Assembly (NCBI GenBank): GCA_036971615.1
Contig: JAYKKR010000002.1
Span: 3,844,001 to 3,908,000 of the forward strand
Reading direction: 5' to 3'
DNA length: 64,000 nt
Origin: Amyloporia xantha
Lineage: Eukaryota > Basidiomycota > Agaricomycetes > Polyporales > Adustoporiaceae
Part shown: in pieces, positions 1 through 11,143 of the stretch
How positions within the stretch are numbered: the first letter of the stretch is position 1
Layout of the letters: every line of letters starts with the position of its first letter
Program-made: the position numbers and the translations under genes
Notes under the pieces: generated by a model
Told to the model about the DNA's origin: nothing
The model's database searches: none
Seen by the model: only the letters and a program-made list of their open reading frames with translations

Positions 1-1005
1 ACAGAACGATTGGCGGAATACCAAGACATTTCCCTGGTCATGAACATACAGTCTCCTCTGTTCGGTTTATGCCAGGTGATCAGCAGATTGTCAGTGCAAG
101 TAGGGACCGAACAATCAGAATATTCGATGTCGCCTCCACGTTGGTCTCCCCGTATCTCAAGTTAATTGCCTTCATTGACATTCATTGATGTAGACATCTA
201 GTACGTACAATCATAGGCCATTCGGACTGGGTTCGATGTATAGAACCATCCGACGACGGTCGTCTAATTGCAAGCTGTTCTAACGACCAAGTAAGTCATA
301 CACACCAGTCGTGTATTGCAATACGTTTACACATGCTCTCCCATAGACTGCTCGTCTAAGTGATCCACTAACTGGGGAAACCAAGATGGAGTTCAGAGGC
401 CACGATCATACCATTGAAGTAGTTGCGTTCGCTCCTATATCGTCCTATACTGCCATACGGGAGTTAGGTGGTCTGCCGGTACGTCGCTATGGTAGTCTCC
501 CCTTAGATCCAAATGATGAGAGGTTGCAACGTAGGACAAGGACCGGAATAAGCGATCAGGAGCATATCTAGCCACTGGATCGCGAGATAAGACCATCAAG
601 ATCTGGGACACCCAGAGTGGGCAATTGATCAGAAGCCTGGTAAGTTGGTCATAGCAAGTTACTAAGCATATACATGAATCCTCGTTACCCACAGGCGGGA
701 CACGACAACTGGGTGCGGGCACTCGTGTTTCATCCCACCGGCAAATTCCTCCTTTCTGCCTCAGACGACTACACAATACGCGTATGGGAGCTCTCAACAG
801 GGCGCTGTATAAAGACCGTCCAGGCCCATGGGCACTTCGTGACTTGTCTAGCGTGGGGACCACAATCCGGCTCGCAGGGCGCTGCAGACGGTGCCGCTAA
901 GACTAACGGTGTCTCCGCGGAGAGCAAGACAGTCGATACCGACAAGTTTGTCAACGTGGTCGCGTCCGGCAGTGTTGACCAGACGATCAAGATTTGGCTC
1001 CCATG
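1..1005 (+). CDS. PAC1: Nuclear distribution protein PAC1/LIS1, C-terminal part (5' end outside window)
   Basis: WD40 protein that binds cytoplasmic dynein and, with NudE-type partners, drives nuclear migration and spindle positioning. The visible exons encode successive WD repeats: a [11 protein letters not shown] blade at about 36-110, [17 protein letters not shown] at about 215-270, [15 protein letters not shown] with the LIS1 hallmark AIRELGGLP at 386-478, then [15 protein letters not shown] and [13 protein letters not shown], ending QTIKIWLP before TGA at 1003-1005. Introns lie near 135-205, at 291-346, about 479-533 (55 nt, joining GLP to [11 protein letters not shown]) and about 640-694. 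The AIREL motif and blade order are specific to LIS1/PAC1 among WD40 families. The LisH dimerisation domain and first blades are upstream of the window. Next gene on the same strand is an OPT transporter 1.7 kb away. Confidence 0.93.
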
Positions 1006-2728
1006 ATGTCGTTATTCCATGTTGCTTTCTACCGTCGCTAGCTACTGGCGGGCTGTTTTGTTCTGTATGATGTCGCTCAATCCTACATTCTAGTAATGGT
1101 GGTCTTCCTTTTGCATGTCTCGTTCCAGTAAGTGGTTTTGGTTGTTGACTGTACATTGGGCACTGATAACATAGCTGCAGTGGCTGAATCAGCATTGTAC
1201 TCGTGGTACTCTGTTTCACTCTCATTAATATCTCTACTTAGATCCGTCGCATACATCGCTGATTTCTATACGTTCTTTGCTGGACCGGCATTCCTGTTAC
1301 CCTCCTTGACTCCATCCCTGCACATACCCAGCATCATGATATATATGTCAACCATTTGTATTCTCCATCCGTCCTATTTGGTCTGCAGCGTCGTATGGCC
1401 TTGGTGGCTGATTGCAAGCTTACGAGGATCTGAAGCAACAATACCCTTATACAAGTTTCTTGTACGTCGACGACTGTAGACACTTGTTTCCAGCTCTTGA
1501 ACGACGACTTGTGGTGAGTGCAGAAGTTGTGCCTTCCCTCAGCAATTGCAAGTATTTATGCTTATTGGCCTGACAGTGACGAATGCCGACGGCCCAGGGC
1601 AGAAACTCAACATGCTGCAAACGTACTGCCTATCAAGTTATACGCAAGAGCTTTCTAGTCGGCTGGTCTTGACAAATATAATGCAGATAAAATGCATGTG
1701 CGTGACATGCATAAGTGATTCTGCAGCCAATACGCCGTCACTCGCACATTCATGCCAGGATGATTACATGCGAACGTGGGTGCACGTTGCCAGAAGCGAC
1801 GCCGCTCGTGCCCAGCTCTACAAATACGGACTAATCTGTTAGGGTAACTATACGATGTGCGATGTTTGAACTACCTTTTGGAGAACGGTGAGCAGTCATT
1901 GTTGTGAGGATCTACTCTTCAGAGTCGTCAGTGTAGTCAAAGCATCGGACTACATTATGTCCACTTATCTTCAATTCAGAATTTCAGAATGGGACACGTT
2001 ACAACGGTGGATTCATTTTCAGTGGACGATGAGCATACGGAGGTCGTGCGCAGTTTAAGCGTCTAATGACCCTTAGGTTCGGGTCCGGCTATGAAACTAC
2101 AGAAAAAGTGCGTTTCAGCATAATCAGACACTTTTCGCAATAACGAATACTGTTCGAAACATGTAGAAGACACGTGGAACTTGGGTCCTGAAGAAAGCAA
2201 AATCAACGCGTTTTTGGTGGTAATGTGTGGGGCTACTCATCGGTTCCGGACAAAAATGATGAATATGTGACTCGGTAGTAGGTCAGGAGATTGCCATAGT
2301 GAACGCTTGCCCGTTGAACTGCGGTCTGTGGAATCAAGACGGACGGTTGCGCGCCCGCACTGTCCACATGGTGCACAGATGTTATTCTAGCGCTGATACA
2401 AACGGATCCACTTCAATTTCGGGACTGTGGAAGGGAGCGTTGGTGAGCGTATACTCGAAGTCGAAGGCGGGTAACCTGTATGCCCATATATAGCAGGTAT
2501 GAATGTTCATCTGAACTTGGAAGACATTGCCATCATCTCCGAAGCCGCAACGGATCCATTCTATATGTCGTCTGGGCGCCGACTTATGTCATACGACCAC
2601 ATGGAAGATAAGAAGACCTACCGGAGGCAGCCAAGGCGCTGTGGTAGGATGATGCCGCTTTGATGAATATAAAGTCGACTCTCACTGATGAAAGAAGCCG
2701 AGTCCCTCTCCTACTTCCCGCCTTCAGC
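1006..2728. other. Intergenic, no gene recognised
   Basis: Sequence between PAC1 and the OPT transporter. Only short frames (up to about 115 codons) occur, rich in hydrophobic and Cys codons and without recognisable domains. It should hold the PAC1 3' UTR and the OPT promoter. No repeat or RNA gene was seen. Confidence 0.6.
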
Positions 2729-5700
2729 ATGGCAGACCCGGCCGTTCAGTTGCCCGAGATCTCTTATGACCGCGAGAATCAGTCCAGTAAGCAGGAGTCT
2801 CTCGAGAAGATTTCGGATATCGTCGACAGCACTCAGTCCATTGGGACCGACGACTTTGACGCTATCAAGGTAAAGGAGGTCGAAGCTCTTGAGGATAGGA
2901 TTGCCCACGACGAGGCAACTGAAGACGAATATCGTGTGGAGGAGGCTTACGATGTTGCAGTAAAGGTAGGACGAAGCTGTGAGATAAAAACCTTGCGTTG
3001 ACTGACTGGCGCACATATAGGTGTTGTCAACCAGAGATGACCCTGAACTACAGGCATTGACTTTCCGTACTCTCATTCTCGGTCTTGGATTCTCCGCCTT
3101 TGGAGCAGTCCTGGCACAAATATATTACTTCAAGCCGCAGACCTTGAATGTCTCGACGCTATTTCTTCTCGTGTTGTCGTACTGGTTCGGGAATGGCATG
3201 CACATGTTACTTCCGTCGAGAGGCATCTTCAGGTATCTTAATCCTGGCCCTTTCAACATCAAGGAGCATGTCGCTATTATCATTATGTCCTCTACGGCCG
3301 CCAACTCTGCCGTGGCCATTCAGGTGATCTCTGTCCAGGAATGTAAGTACCCCCTTGTCTATTGTGCTAGTAGACTGTTGTGCTGATATGAGTCATTAAG
3401 TGTATTATAACAAAAAGATGGTACAGCCACCCCTTACTTGAGGCAGCCAGCTATACTTACCACTTTTCCCGGCCATGTATCACTGTAGAATGCTGGAATT
3501 GCGATTTTCACTCTCATAGGTTCGCAGCTACTTGGGTATGGATATGCCGGAATGCTGCAAGATGTGCTCGTGAAGCCCACGAAGTGTTTCTGGCCAATCA
3601 ATAGTGCGTCATATTTCTGTGTTGAATTTGGAATTGACGGAATCATATCCTGATTTCTCCTTGCAGTCTCTATTGCCAATCTCTTTCAAGCTCTCCACTA
3701 TGATCGGCAGATGAGCTCGAAGCGTGTACGCTTATTCTGGACGATCTTCCTTGTCATGTTTTGCTGGGAGATCATACCGCAATGTATGCCCATTCTATGC
3801 ATGCCTTGCTGTCGTTAAGTGTGACTAATGCATGGCCCGAAATATTAGGGATTTTCCCGCTGTTGACAGGGGTGTCGATATTCTGCTTGGCGGACAATTC
3901 CAGCGCCGTCTTCAGAAATGTCTTCGGTGGTGCGAGCAACAATGAGGGCATGGGCTTACTTTCGTGGTGCTTCGACTGGAACTTGATCGGAAGCCCGTGC
4001 TTGTACAATCCCCTCTGGTTACAAGTCAACCAGGATATCGGCATTTTGTTCACTTACATTCTCATGGCGGGAGTGTACTACAGTAATCTGTGGGAGGCAA
4101 AAAACTTCCCGTTCATGAGCCAAGCCATTTTTGTGAGTCCCAATGTCCTGATGTAGGTCTGAAGCTCTGCTCAGTACTGAGTGTATTTGTTATTTCCATT
4201 CGCCGATAGTCTCAGAACGGTTCCCAGTACAATCAGACGGCGCTTTTGACTGATGGAAAGTTCGATCGTGTCAAATATGAGGAGCTTGGGGTATGTGTGG
4301 ATGAAGCTCTGCTGGACGATCCATTCACGACTTTTCTGTAGCCTGCGTACTTTTCTGGGAGCAATGCCCTATACTTGATTACGTCAAATTTGTCGCTTGG
4401 CGCCGTCGTCACGCATGTCCTGCTATTCCATTGGAATGATCTCAAGCCCTTCTTCCAGGCGCTCAACCCATGGAACAAGAACGAGTTCTTGATTCACGAT
4501 GTGGTGAGTAGTCTCAACTCCACTCTCCGATTTGACCATAGAACTAAATCTCACAACCCTTCCAATTGCAGCATTATGAGAAGTTGAAGGTCTACAAGCA
4601 GATTCCCCGTTGGTGGTACATGGTCGTTCTGCTCATTGCGTATGCTATTGCACAAGCAAGTGAGTTTACACTTGCTTGTGCCTGCATTGTGCCTCTTATA
4701 ACGATACTGCCTGTGTTTAGCCAACTACACTGCGCACTCTGGCATGCCATGGTGGACGCTAACTGTACTAGTTATCATTTCGTTCATATTCTGCGCGCTC
4801 TACGGCCTCTTGGCGGCCACTATCGGTTTCTACGAGTTCACTTCGTCTGGTACCGGTTTCTTCCAGATGATTACTGGTGAGACAATGTCCTCTCTTTCAA
4901 ACATGGACCTTCGACATTCTCATGTGTTATGAAAGCATATATTCTTCCTGGAGATCCCGTGGCGAACATGTATGGTGCTCTGTACGGCCAGCACCCGATG
5001 ATCCAGGGTATCGCTATGCTACAAGATCTCAAACTAGGCCAATACGTCAAGCTTGCACCACGCGTCACCTTCTGCATGCAATTAGTCGGTATGCATTGTC
5101 CGACAATCTCATTTATGAGATGTTAATATGTATCTCTTGTGGTTCAGGTACCGTTGTCGGAGCCATACTCAATTGTAGGTTCTTGTCTCACATTGGCAGG
5201 ATACGAGTTAAATGTATCAATTTAGACGTTATGATGTTGTCAATCATCAACTCTGATAGATCGGGTGCGTGATGTTGGATGGTTACGACTGACTGTGTCG
5301 TTGATCCGCTTTGACTTCAGCTCTGTTGTCTATCTCCGGTACTCGGTGCGTGTTTTACTCTCGTCTATCTTTCAAGATGCAAAGCTTACGAGAAACTCAG
5401 ACTTTGGTCGGGACAGAACGCCCAGCAGTATAACTGTGAGCACATTAGTGATTGGGCACCCATATCATCCGCAAACTTACGTCCTACTAGCGAACGCTAT
5501 TGCTTGGGGTGCTTTGGGCCCTGAGATGTTTGGCCCACATGCGACCTATCGTATGGTGCCCATATCTCTGGCAATTGGAGTTTTTCTCCCTCTTCCTTTC
5601 TATCTGGCGGTGAGAACAAGAGCAGAGGATATTCTTGCCGATGGCTGATATTCTTCGTCCTCGCAGCACCGAATCTGGCCAAAAGCAGGGTTCGAGAACT

Positions 5701-6278
5701 TCAACACTTCGGTGATCATGCAGGTGCGTCTATGAAAATGAGTATCTCTTAGTCCAGATGTTCATTCACTCGCTATACAGTATTCCGCGTATATGAGTGT
5801 TGGTATCAATACCTCTACAAAGTAGGTTCTGCCGCATGTTCTCCACGTCATAACTAAGCTGATGGTGTCCATTGCAGTCCTTCCATGGTCCTTGGTATAG
5901 TCTCGCAGTGGTGGGTGCGCACCCGCTATCCTCGCTGGTTCACGAAATACAAGTACGTCTCCTCGTCATTGACCTCTTACATCTCACTTCATTGCTGACC
6001 GGCTACTGCAGCTACATTGTTGCTGCCGGCCTCGACGGTGGAACACAGGTCATAAGTTTCATTCTCAACTTCGTACGTTCATTTCGGTAAAATCAGCCTA
6101 GAATATTCTTACCAACGCTTTGAACAGGCTGTTTTTGGTGCTGCCGGAACAGCACATAATTTCCCACAGTGGTGGGGCAATGGTATGTGTGGATTTGCTT
6201 TTACATCAATACAGATTCTCATTAGATTATATAGACCAGAATCTATCTGCGGATCGCTGCGCCTTAGCCGCGCAGTGA
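2729..6278 (+). CDS. OPT-family oligopeptide transporter
   Basis: Proton-coupled plasma-membrane importer of small peptides (OPT superfamily, fungal peptide-transport branch). The start ATG at 2729 opens a charged cytosolic N-terminus (MADPAVQLPEISYD) of about 95 residues before the first membrane segment at TFRTLILGLGFSAFGAVLAQ. The family signature NPGPFNIKEH is present, followed by STAANSAVAIQ. Later exons give many hydrophobic segments, including WWTLTVLVIISFIFCALYG, the AYILPGDPVANMYG region, a WGALGPEMFG stretch and YIVAAGLDGGTQ. The last exon encodes DYIDQNLSADRCALAAQ after WWGN, the usual OPT ending, with TGA at 6276-6278. There are more than fifteen introns of 45-75 nt and the product is about 750 aa, normal for the family. 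A perfect hairpin covers one donor site (4650-4681). The frame appears intact. Substrate cannot be told from sequence. Confidence 0.92.
4650..4681 (+). other. Perfect 13-bp inverted repeat over an OPT splice donor
   Basis: GCACAAGCAAGTG (4650-4662) and its exact reverse complement CACTTGCTTGTGC (4669-4681) are separated by six bases. The intron donor GT falls at 4660-4661, inside the left arm, between coding IAQA and TNYT. In pre-mRNA the stem would pair the donor with intron sequence. The pairing is visible; an effect on splicing is inference. Confidence 0.6.
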
Positions 6279-6761
6279 TTGGCCAACTTAGCAAGGTATT
6301 CCAAGAAGCTGGATGGGAAGTTGTGATTGTATATTACCGCTACATACAGTGCTTTTTCGATTTGTGTAATGTAATACAGAAATATGTCCTCTTGCACTTG
6401 AAGGCACAGCGAGGGTCCGAATATCTTTGCGCGCTAAGTTAGCCGAGCGGCATCCTTCGCCAGACTATTTACATACACCAAGTAGGTGTTCGTTGACATA
6501 TGTACGGTGGCATCCACTGTGCAACGATGCATAATTTGTATTGTACAAGGTCGCTACTTCGATTCTGGCGGAGAATAACAGTGGCTCGCCCAGTGTCTTA
6601 AGCTTGATCCATCTGTCCCGATTAGGACACAATAGTTGCTATTGCTTGGACCTTCACAGGTGTGGCTTAAGTCGCGTACAAAAGGCCCTTGTTTACCATG
6701 TTATCCTTCTATCATCCCCCACCTCTTCTGCGTAACATCTTACCTCCATTCATACATATCT
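6279..6761. other. Intergenic between OPT and kinase genes
   Basis: About 480 bp with the OPT 3' flank and the kinase promoter. No clear TATA box or coding sequence was seen. Confidence 0.5.
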
Positions 6762-8303
6762 ATGGCACCCATACGCTCAAAAGCTTCTCGCCAGGGCGCC
6801 GGAATCGCCTCCACTAGCCGGGCAGCAAGACAGGCTACCCCTGTTGCCTCAACCTCAAAGGTATTATTGGTTTCATGCTTCACTTTAACCCGCATATTAA
6901 CTTGACGACCAATAGCTTCCAGATGCCGAGGTGTCTCCAGCGGCAAGCACTAGGGCTCGCATGAAGCGAAAGCCGTATGATCGCCACAGCAATCCTCGAC
7001 CCGATGCCCTTACCCTTGATGATTTAGAGTGCATCCGGAGACTTGGTATGTGATATCCCGTCGTTGTCTGTACCTTGCTTATACTTCCGCATAGGCAGTG
7101 GTACCTTCGGCGAAGTTCTCCTCGTACGCGTCAAGCGCACCGAATCGGAGACACATCCAGGCGCCCTTGTTGGCGCTCAATTCGCGATGAAAGCTTCCGA
7201 AAAGAGGGGTATCCGCGAATGGGAGCGGGTGATTGAACTCAGTGATATATCGTCTTTCCAACGCTGAACAGATCTGTAGAACTACAAGGGCAGAGTTTCC
7301 TACGTGCTGCAGATGCGTAGCGTAGAGAGAAAGTGGCTCACGGAGCTACCCTGGAACCCCTTCGTGTGTGGCTTGGTCGACACTTTCTTCGACAAGAGCA
7401 ATCTCTACCTGATGCTGGAGCTTGCGCCGTGCATTTCTCTCTCCGATCGTCTGAAGAAAAGCGGCCACTTGCCGAGCGCCGATGCGCGCTTCTACTTCTC
7501 CAACATCGTACTCGCGCTGGAGTTCTTGCACTCACACGACATCGTCCACCGCGACATCAAACCGGGAAATATTCTTCTCGGCGCAGATGGATACCTCACC
7601 GTCACGGACCTCGGATGTGCAGCTCATGTCACCCATCCGCACGATTGGGAGAACGTGGGCACCATGGACTTTATAGCGCCCGACATCAACCAAAAGGTCC
7701 GCACCCACCCCGACGCGCTCCCGTTCATCGACTGGTGGGCCGCAGCGGTATGCCTGTACCAGATGGTCGCCGGCAGATTGGTATGTTTCGGACAGTCCCT
7801 ATCTTGAGCTCTGACCCATCCTCCTTTTGGTTAGCCTTTCCGCGGGGACTCCCATAAGGATATCTACGAGCAGAGTATTGCCCATAACATCAAGTGGCCG
7901 TCTGCGCTCGACATCGACTCGGACGTGAAGGATCTTGTAACGAAGATGCTCATCCCAAACCCAGCGGATCGGTACGGGTGCTTGGTCCTCAAGGGTGAGG
8001 GTGAGGCGGTCGGGAAGAACGACGAGGTCCGCGCGCACCCTTTCATGCGAAAGGTGCAATGGAAGAAAATATCGGAGCGGCGCGCTGAGGTGAGTCTAAT
8101 CTCGTGCGCTCTTATCCAATATGGGGAATCTAACCGATGCATTGCAGGCACCGTATGTCCCGATGCCGTACCCCGATCTCATGGAGGGATGGTACTCCAA
8201 AGGAGTGCCCGGAAGGCACAAAATACCCGGTATGCATCGGGCCGATGTTCCCATTGAGCGTGCATGGGACTCCCGGTTTAGACGGCCAGCACCTCGGGAC
8301 TAA
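6762..8303 (+). CDS. AGC-like serine/threonine protein kinase with atypical DLG motif
   Basis: Protein kinase domain of PKA/AGC flavour. The start is ATG 6762 (MAPIRSKASRQGAG), giving a basic Ser/Ala-rich N-terminus of about 75 residues. Kinase landmarks in order: glycine loop GSGTFGEVLLV, candidate ATP lysine in QFAMKASEK, a VERKWLTEL stretch matching helix C with its Glu, hinge MLELAPC, catalytic loop HRDIKPGNILL, metal-binding DLG (usual DFG) in VTDLGCAAHV, and GTMDFIAPD in place of the usual GTPEYLAPE. DWWAAAVCLYQMVAGRLPF and an NPADRYG...RAHPFM turn follow, typical of AGC kinases. A short C-tail with PYVPMPYPD ends at TAA 8301-8303. The product is about 400 aa, so no additional regulatory domain is present. 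The catalytic Lys, HRD Asp and DLG Asp are all present, so activity is plausible. The substrate is unknown. The same substrate-loop wording in relatives would mark a fungal subfamily. Confidence 0.87.
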
Positions 8304-9833
8304 TGGGGCTGTGTCTCATACTTGTTTCTTCGAGTGCTTAGTGGGTATATATACCAGGTTGGATACAGGGTCGCGCTTCGTTCTGTATCAATATTTTTTT
8401 ATTCTCTCAATTATTTGCGAAATAGATATGCACTTGCTTCCTACGCATGCCCGTCGTTGCGATACTAACCTTGCAAGACTGATGTCGGCTATCCGACACT
8501 TATACGCCCAGCACAGGTCTGTGTAATCCGCGCAGTGTGCCACTCCGAGTTGCATCGGAGCTCAAGGAAAGCCTTGCCCTTTCGGGACGCTGACTGAGTC
8601 CGGTCCATTGCGTTGCAGCGTTCATTCCTGTGTTAGACCATTCCTTTGTGGTAATAGAAATATGTCAGACCTACAACTCTGATTATATCTGACAATAGCG
8701 ACCATGTCGACCGTGCGGTTCATGAATCGTTCTTAACTTTGTCTACGTGCCACAAGACGCTGCACCCGTGTGACTAAGTACGGCTTTATGCAAATCCCCC
8801 GGACCGCAGCTATGGGTTATAAGTTATAGGAGCTGCGTGGCACGTCTTGGACCCAGATGCTTCGTCCATCTGGAACGTATGCGAAAGACAATAGTGGCAA
8901 GATTAGGGCGATCGTCGCGGAGTCGTTGGGTTCTCTTGACTCGTCTGGCGCGTAGCCTCGTGCACAATGTAGCGTGCGCGATCGATCCACCATGTCGTAC
9001 CGGGCTAGCTTGATTTGGCCAACGTTAATTGTCAAATCTCCAATGGGACTACTCACATCTCTCTCAGCCCAGCAGTGCGTGACGACATCGCAATGCGACT
9101 TGAGCGAGGCGCAGCGCTAGCAGGCATTGAGGCGGAAACAAGGCATGGGTCCCATGGAATGATGCATCGATGTCGACAATCTGCACGATGACGCTCGCGG
9201 CCAGGAAAAAAAAGAGCGACTGGTAGTACATTTGACTTTCTAAACGAATGACAAGCCACAAACGGTGACGGGCGTCTGGAGACTTCAAGAGAGGAGTAGT
9301 TCTTCTTCTGCTGCTCTGCTGCTGATACACCTACAGATACTTACCTACGATTGCTATATACTATGGTACGCACAAGGGAACGCACACAGGCTACAACTCC
9401 ACTACGAGAGCGCGCTCCCCCCCGTTCGTCGGTGGGGACGCTCGATATTACGGGTACTAATAAGTGGGTTGGGGTGACACCGAAGGAGGGGCGGGGCTGG
9501 GGCCGTGAGGATAAAGGAGAGTCTATCGTGATCGGGGCGGTCGTCAGTGAGCGGCGTTCGAATGCCACGAAGGCGATTACAACAACAGTAGGGAGGGTCC
9601 TTCAACGCAGTCAGACATGGCGGCACGCGCAGAGAACGGACACGGGCCACTCACGAAGGAGGTCGGCATGCCTTGCAGATACGAATTAGAATAAGATTAG
9701 TTGAACGCGCCGGAATCGAAAGCGAAGAGCGAAGACGAGTGTTCAAATCGGGTACAGGTATGTGGTGCGGGTGTTCGGCCGGCCGCGGAGCCGACAGACA
9801 CGCAGGATGGGGCGAGATGGACGAGCTGGAGTG
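8304..9833. other. Intergenic, no gene recognised
   Basis: 1.5 kb between the convergent kinase (+) and BTB-like (-) genes. A 12-bp perfect palindrome GGTATATATACC lies at 8344-8355 just downstream of the kinase stop. Short GC-rich frames around 9350-9830 overlap in several phases and look like non-coding composition. No repeat was seen. Confidence 0.5.
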
Positions 9834-11143
9834 TCATTTGCTGAGGCCGCGCGGTGCTACCCTCTCCTTCTGCTGGCGCGAGCTGTGCAGGCCAGGATCG
9901 GAGAGCGAGTGTCCCAAGCGGCGCGTGTTCCTCCTCCGCCCGCGCGGGGGGTCGAGAGTCTTCACAAAGTCCGCCTCGTCGGCCTTGTAGTATTCCTCGT
10001 CGGGGTCAAACACCGTCGGGGAAGTCTCCGCAGAGTCGTCTTTCGGGGGTAGCTCGAGCTCCTGGTCGCTGTCGCCGTCGTATTCGTCGTTGTCCGTACT
10101 GTCCGAGTCGTAACCCGCGGCGCAGCGCCCGTGCCGCCACCGTGCGTACCAGTTGCCGAGGAATATCTTGATCTCGGAGCCCATGCCGAGGTACTCGACG
10201 TTGCGTGCGAGCCCTTCCCAGTTGAGCGTCCCGTCGTCCAGCGCATCCTCGATGAAGGACGTGGATCCGAAGTAGATGTAGTGGACGAGGAGCCGGAATG
10301 AGGCGGGATCGGGGACGGGAAGATAGATGGACGGGCGCGTGGGTGGCGACGGGAGTATGCTGGGGAAGAGAGGAGCGTCAAGGGAGAATCGCTGGGAGTG
10401 AGAGCCATCATGCGCAGAGTTTGGCAAAGGAGAAGAACGTGAGGCCAACGAAGGGCTCGGAGGATTTTCGATCAAGTCAAAGGGCGACGCCCCGCTGAGC
10501 AGCCCTCGGAGTAGGGCGGAATGCGCACACAGATAGTCCATATGCAACTGGGCAACATGGTGAGCTGTTGTCTACACGTAGACAACGCTGCTGACATACC
10601 TGCATGACCATGCGGGGGGTCGGACGAACTGAAGGATCCTCGAGGGGTTGCCCGAGACCGATTAAACTAGGACCATTGGTGTACTGTGAATATGGTTCCG
10701 CTGCTACGTCGCCGGCCGCACCAGGAGTCGGACCTGTATGTTTTGTATCCAAGGGAACGACTGGGAGACAAATGAGACAATGAGAGGCACAATAGAAGTG
10801 AGGTCGGCGTACCGATCGTGCAGTCGGACGTTTCTGGCTTGCTCCAGTAATGAGGAGCGAGCTGGCGTAATTGATCGATGATATACTCGACGGGGACATC
10901 AGCGAGAGCGGGCGGGGGGAAAGGACGTGGAACGAAAGCAAAGCCGTGCATTGTCCGTCGGGGCGCTCGTGTAGAAGGAGAGACGGAAAGGGGCCCAGGG
11001 ATACTGAGAGAGCCCGGTGACGTGAACCGCTCAGCGTTCCGGGAGCTCTGAGAAGAGAGGGCGAGATGGCCCTGTCTTTTAGCACGAGCGTGAAGTTTAT
11101 TGTCTGCCGGAGACATATGCCAATTGTTTTCGGGTACGCTCAT
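9834..11143 (-). CDS. BTB/POZ-like fungal protein with acidic C-terminus
   Basis: Three exons on the minus strand (11143-10813, 10733-10600, 10547-9834) splice in frame to about 392 residues. The N-terminal third is Ser/Arg/Pro-rich. A conserved segment PVEYIIDQLRQLAPHYW precedes SDCTI, and after the second intron LHMDYLCAHSALLRGLL resembles the BTB/POZ core in which a histidine-led segment is followed by a buried Leu-rich helix. FRLLVHYIYFGS and ARNVEYLGM match later BTB helices. The tail (last 90 residues) is acidic, with DSDSTDNDEYDGDSDQELE and a DPDEEYY run, then Arg-rich. Such proteins usually mediate dimerisation or adaptor contacts, but the partner here is unknown. The BTB call rests on pattern resemblance and is moderate; that the gene is real is well supported by clean splicing and composition. 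Confidence 0.72.

Noticed and set aside
479..551. Two very short introns (28 and 29 nt) in PAC1
   Set aside because: A single 55-nt intron at about 479-533 joins GLP to [16 protein letters not shown] in frame and restores the expected LIS1 sequence.
6436..6460. tRNA-like TTAGCCGAGCGG A-box
   Set aside because: No matching B-box or acceptor stem follows within tRNA length.
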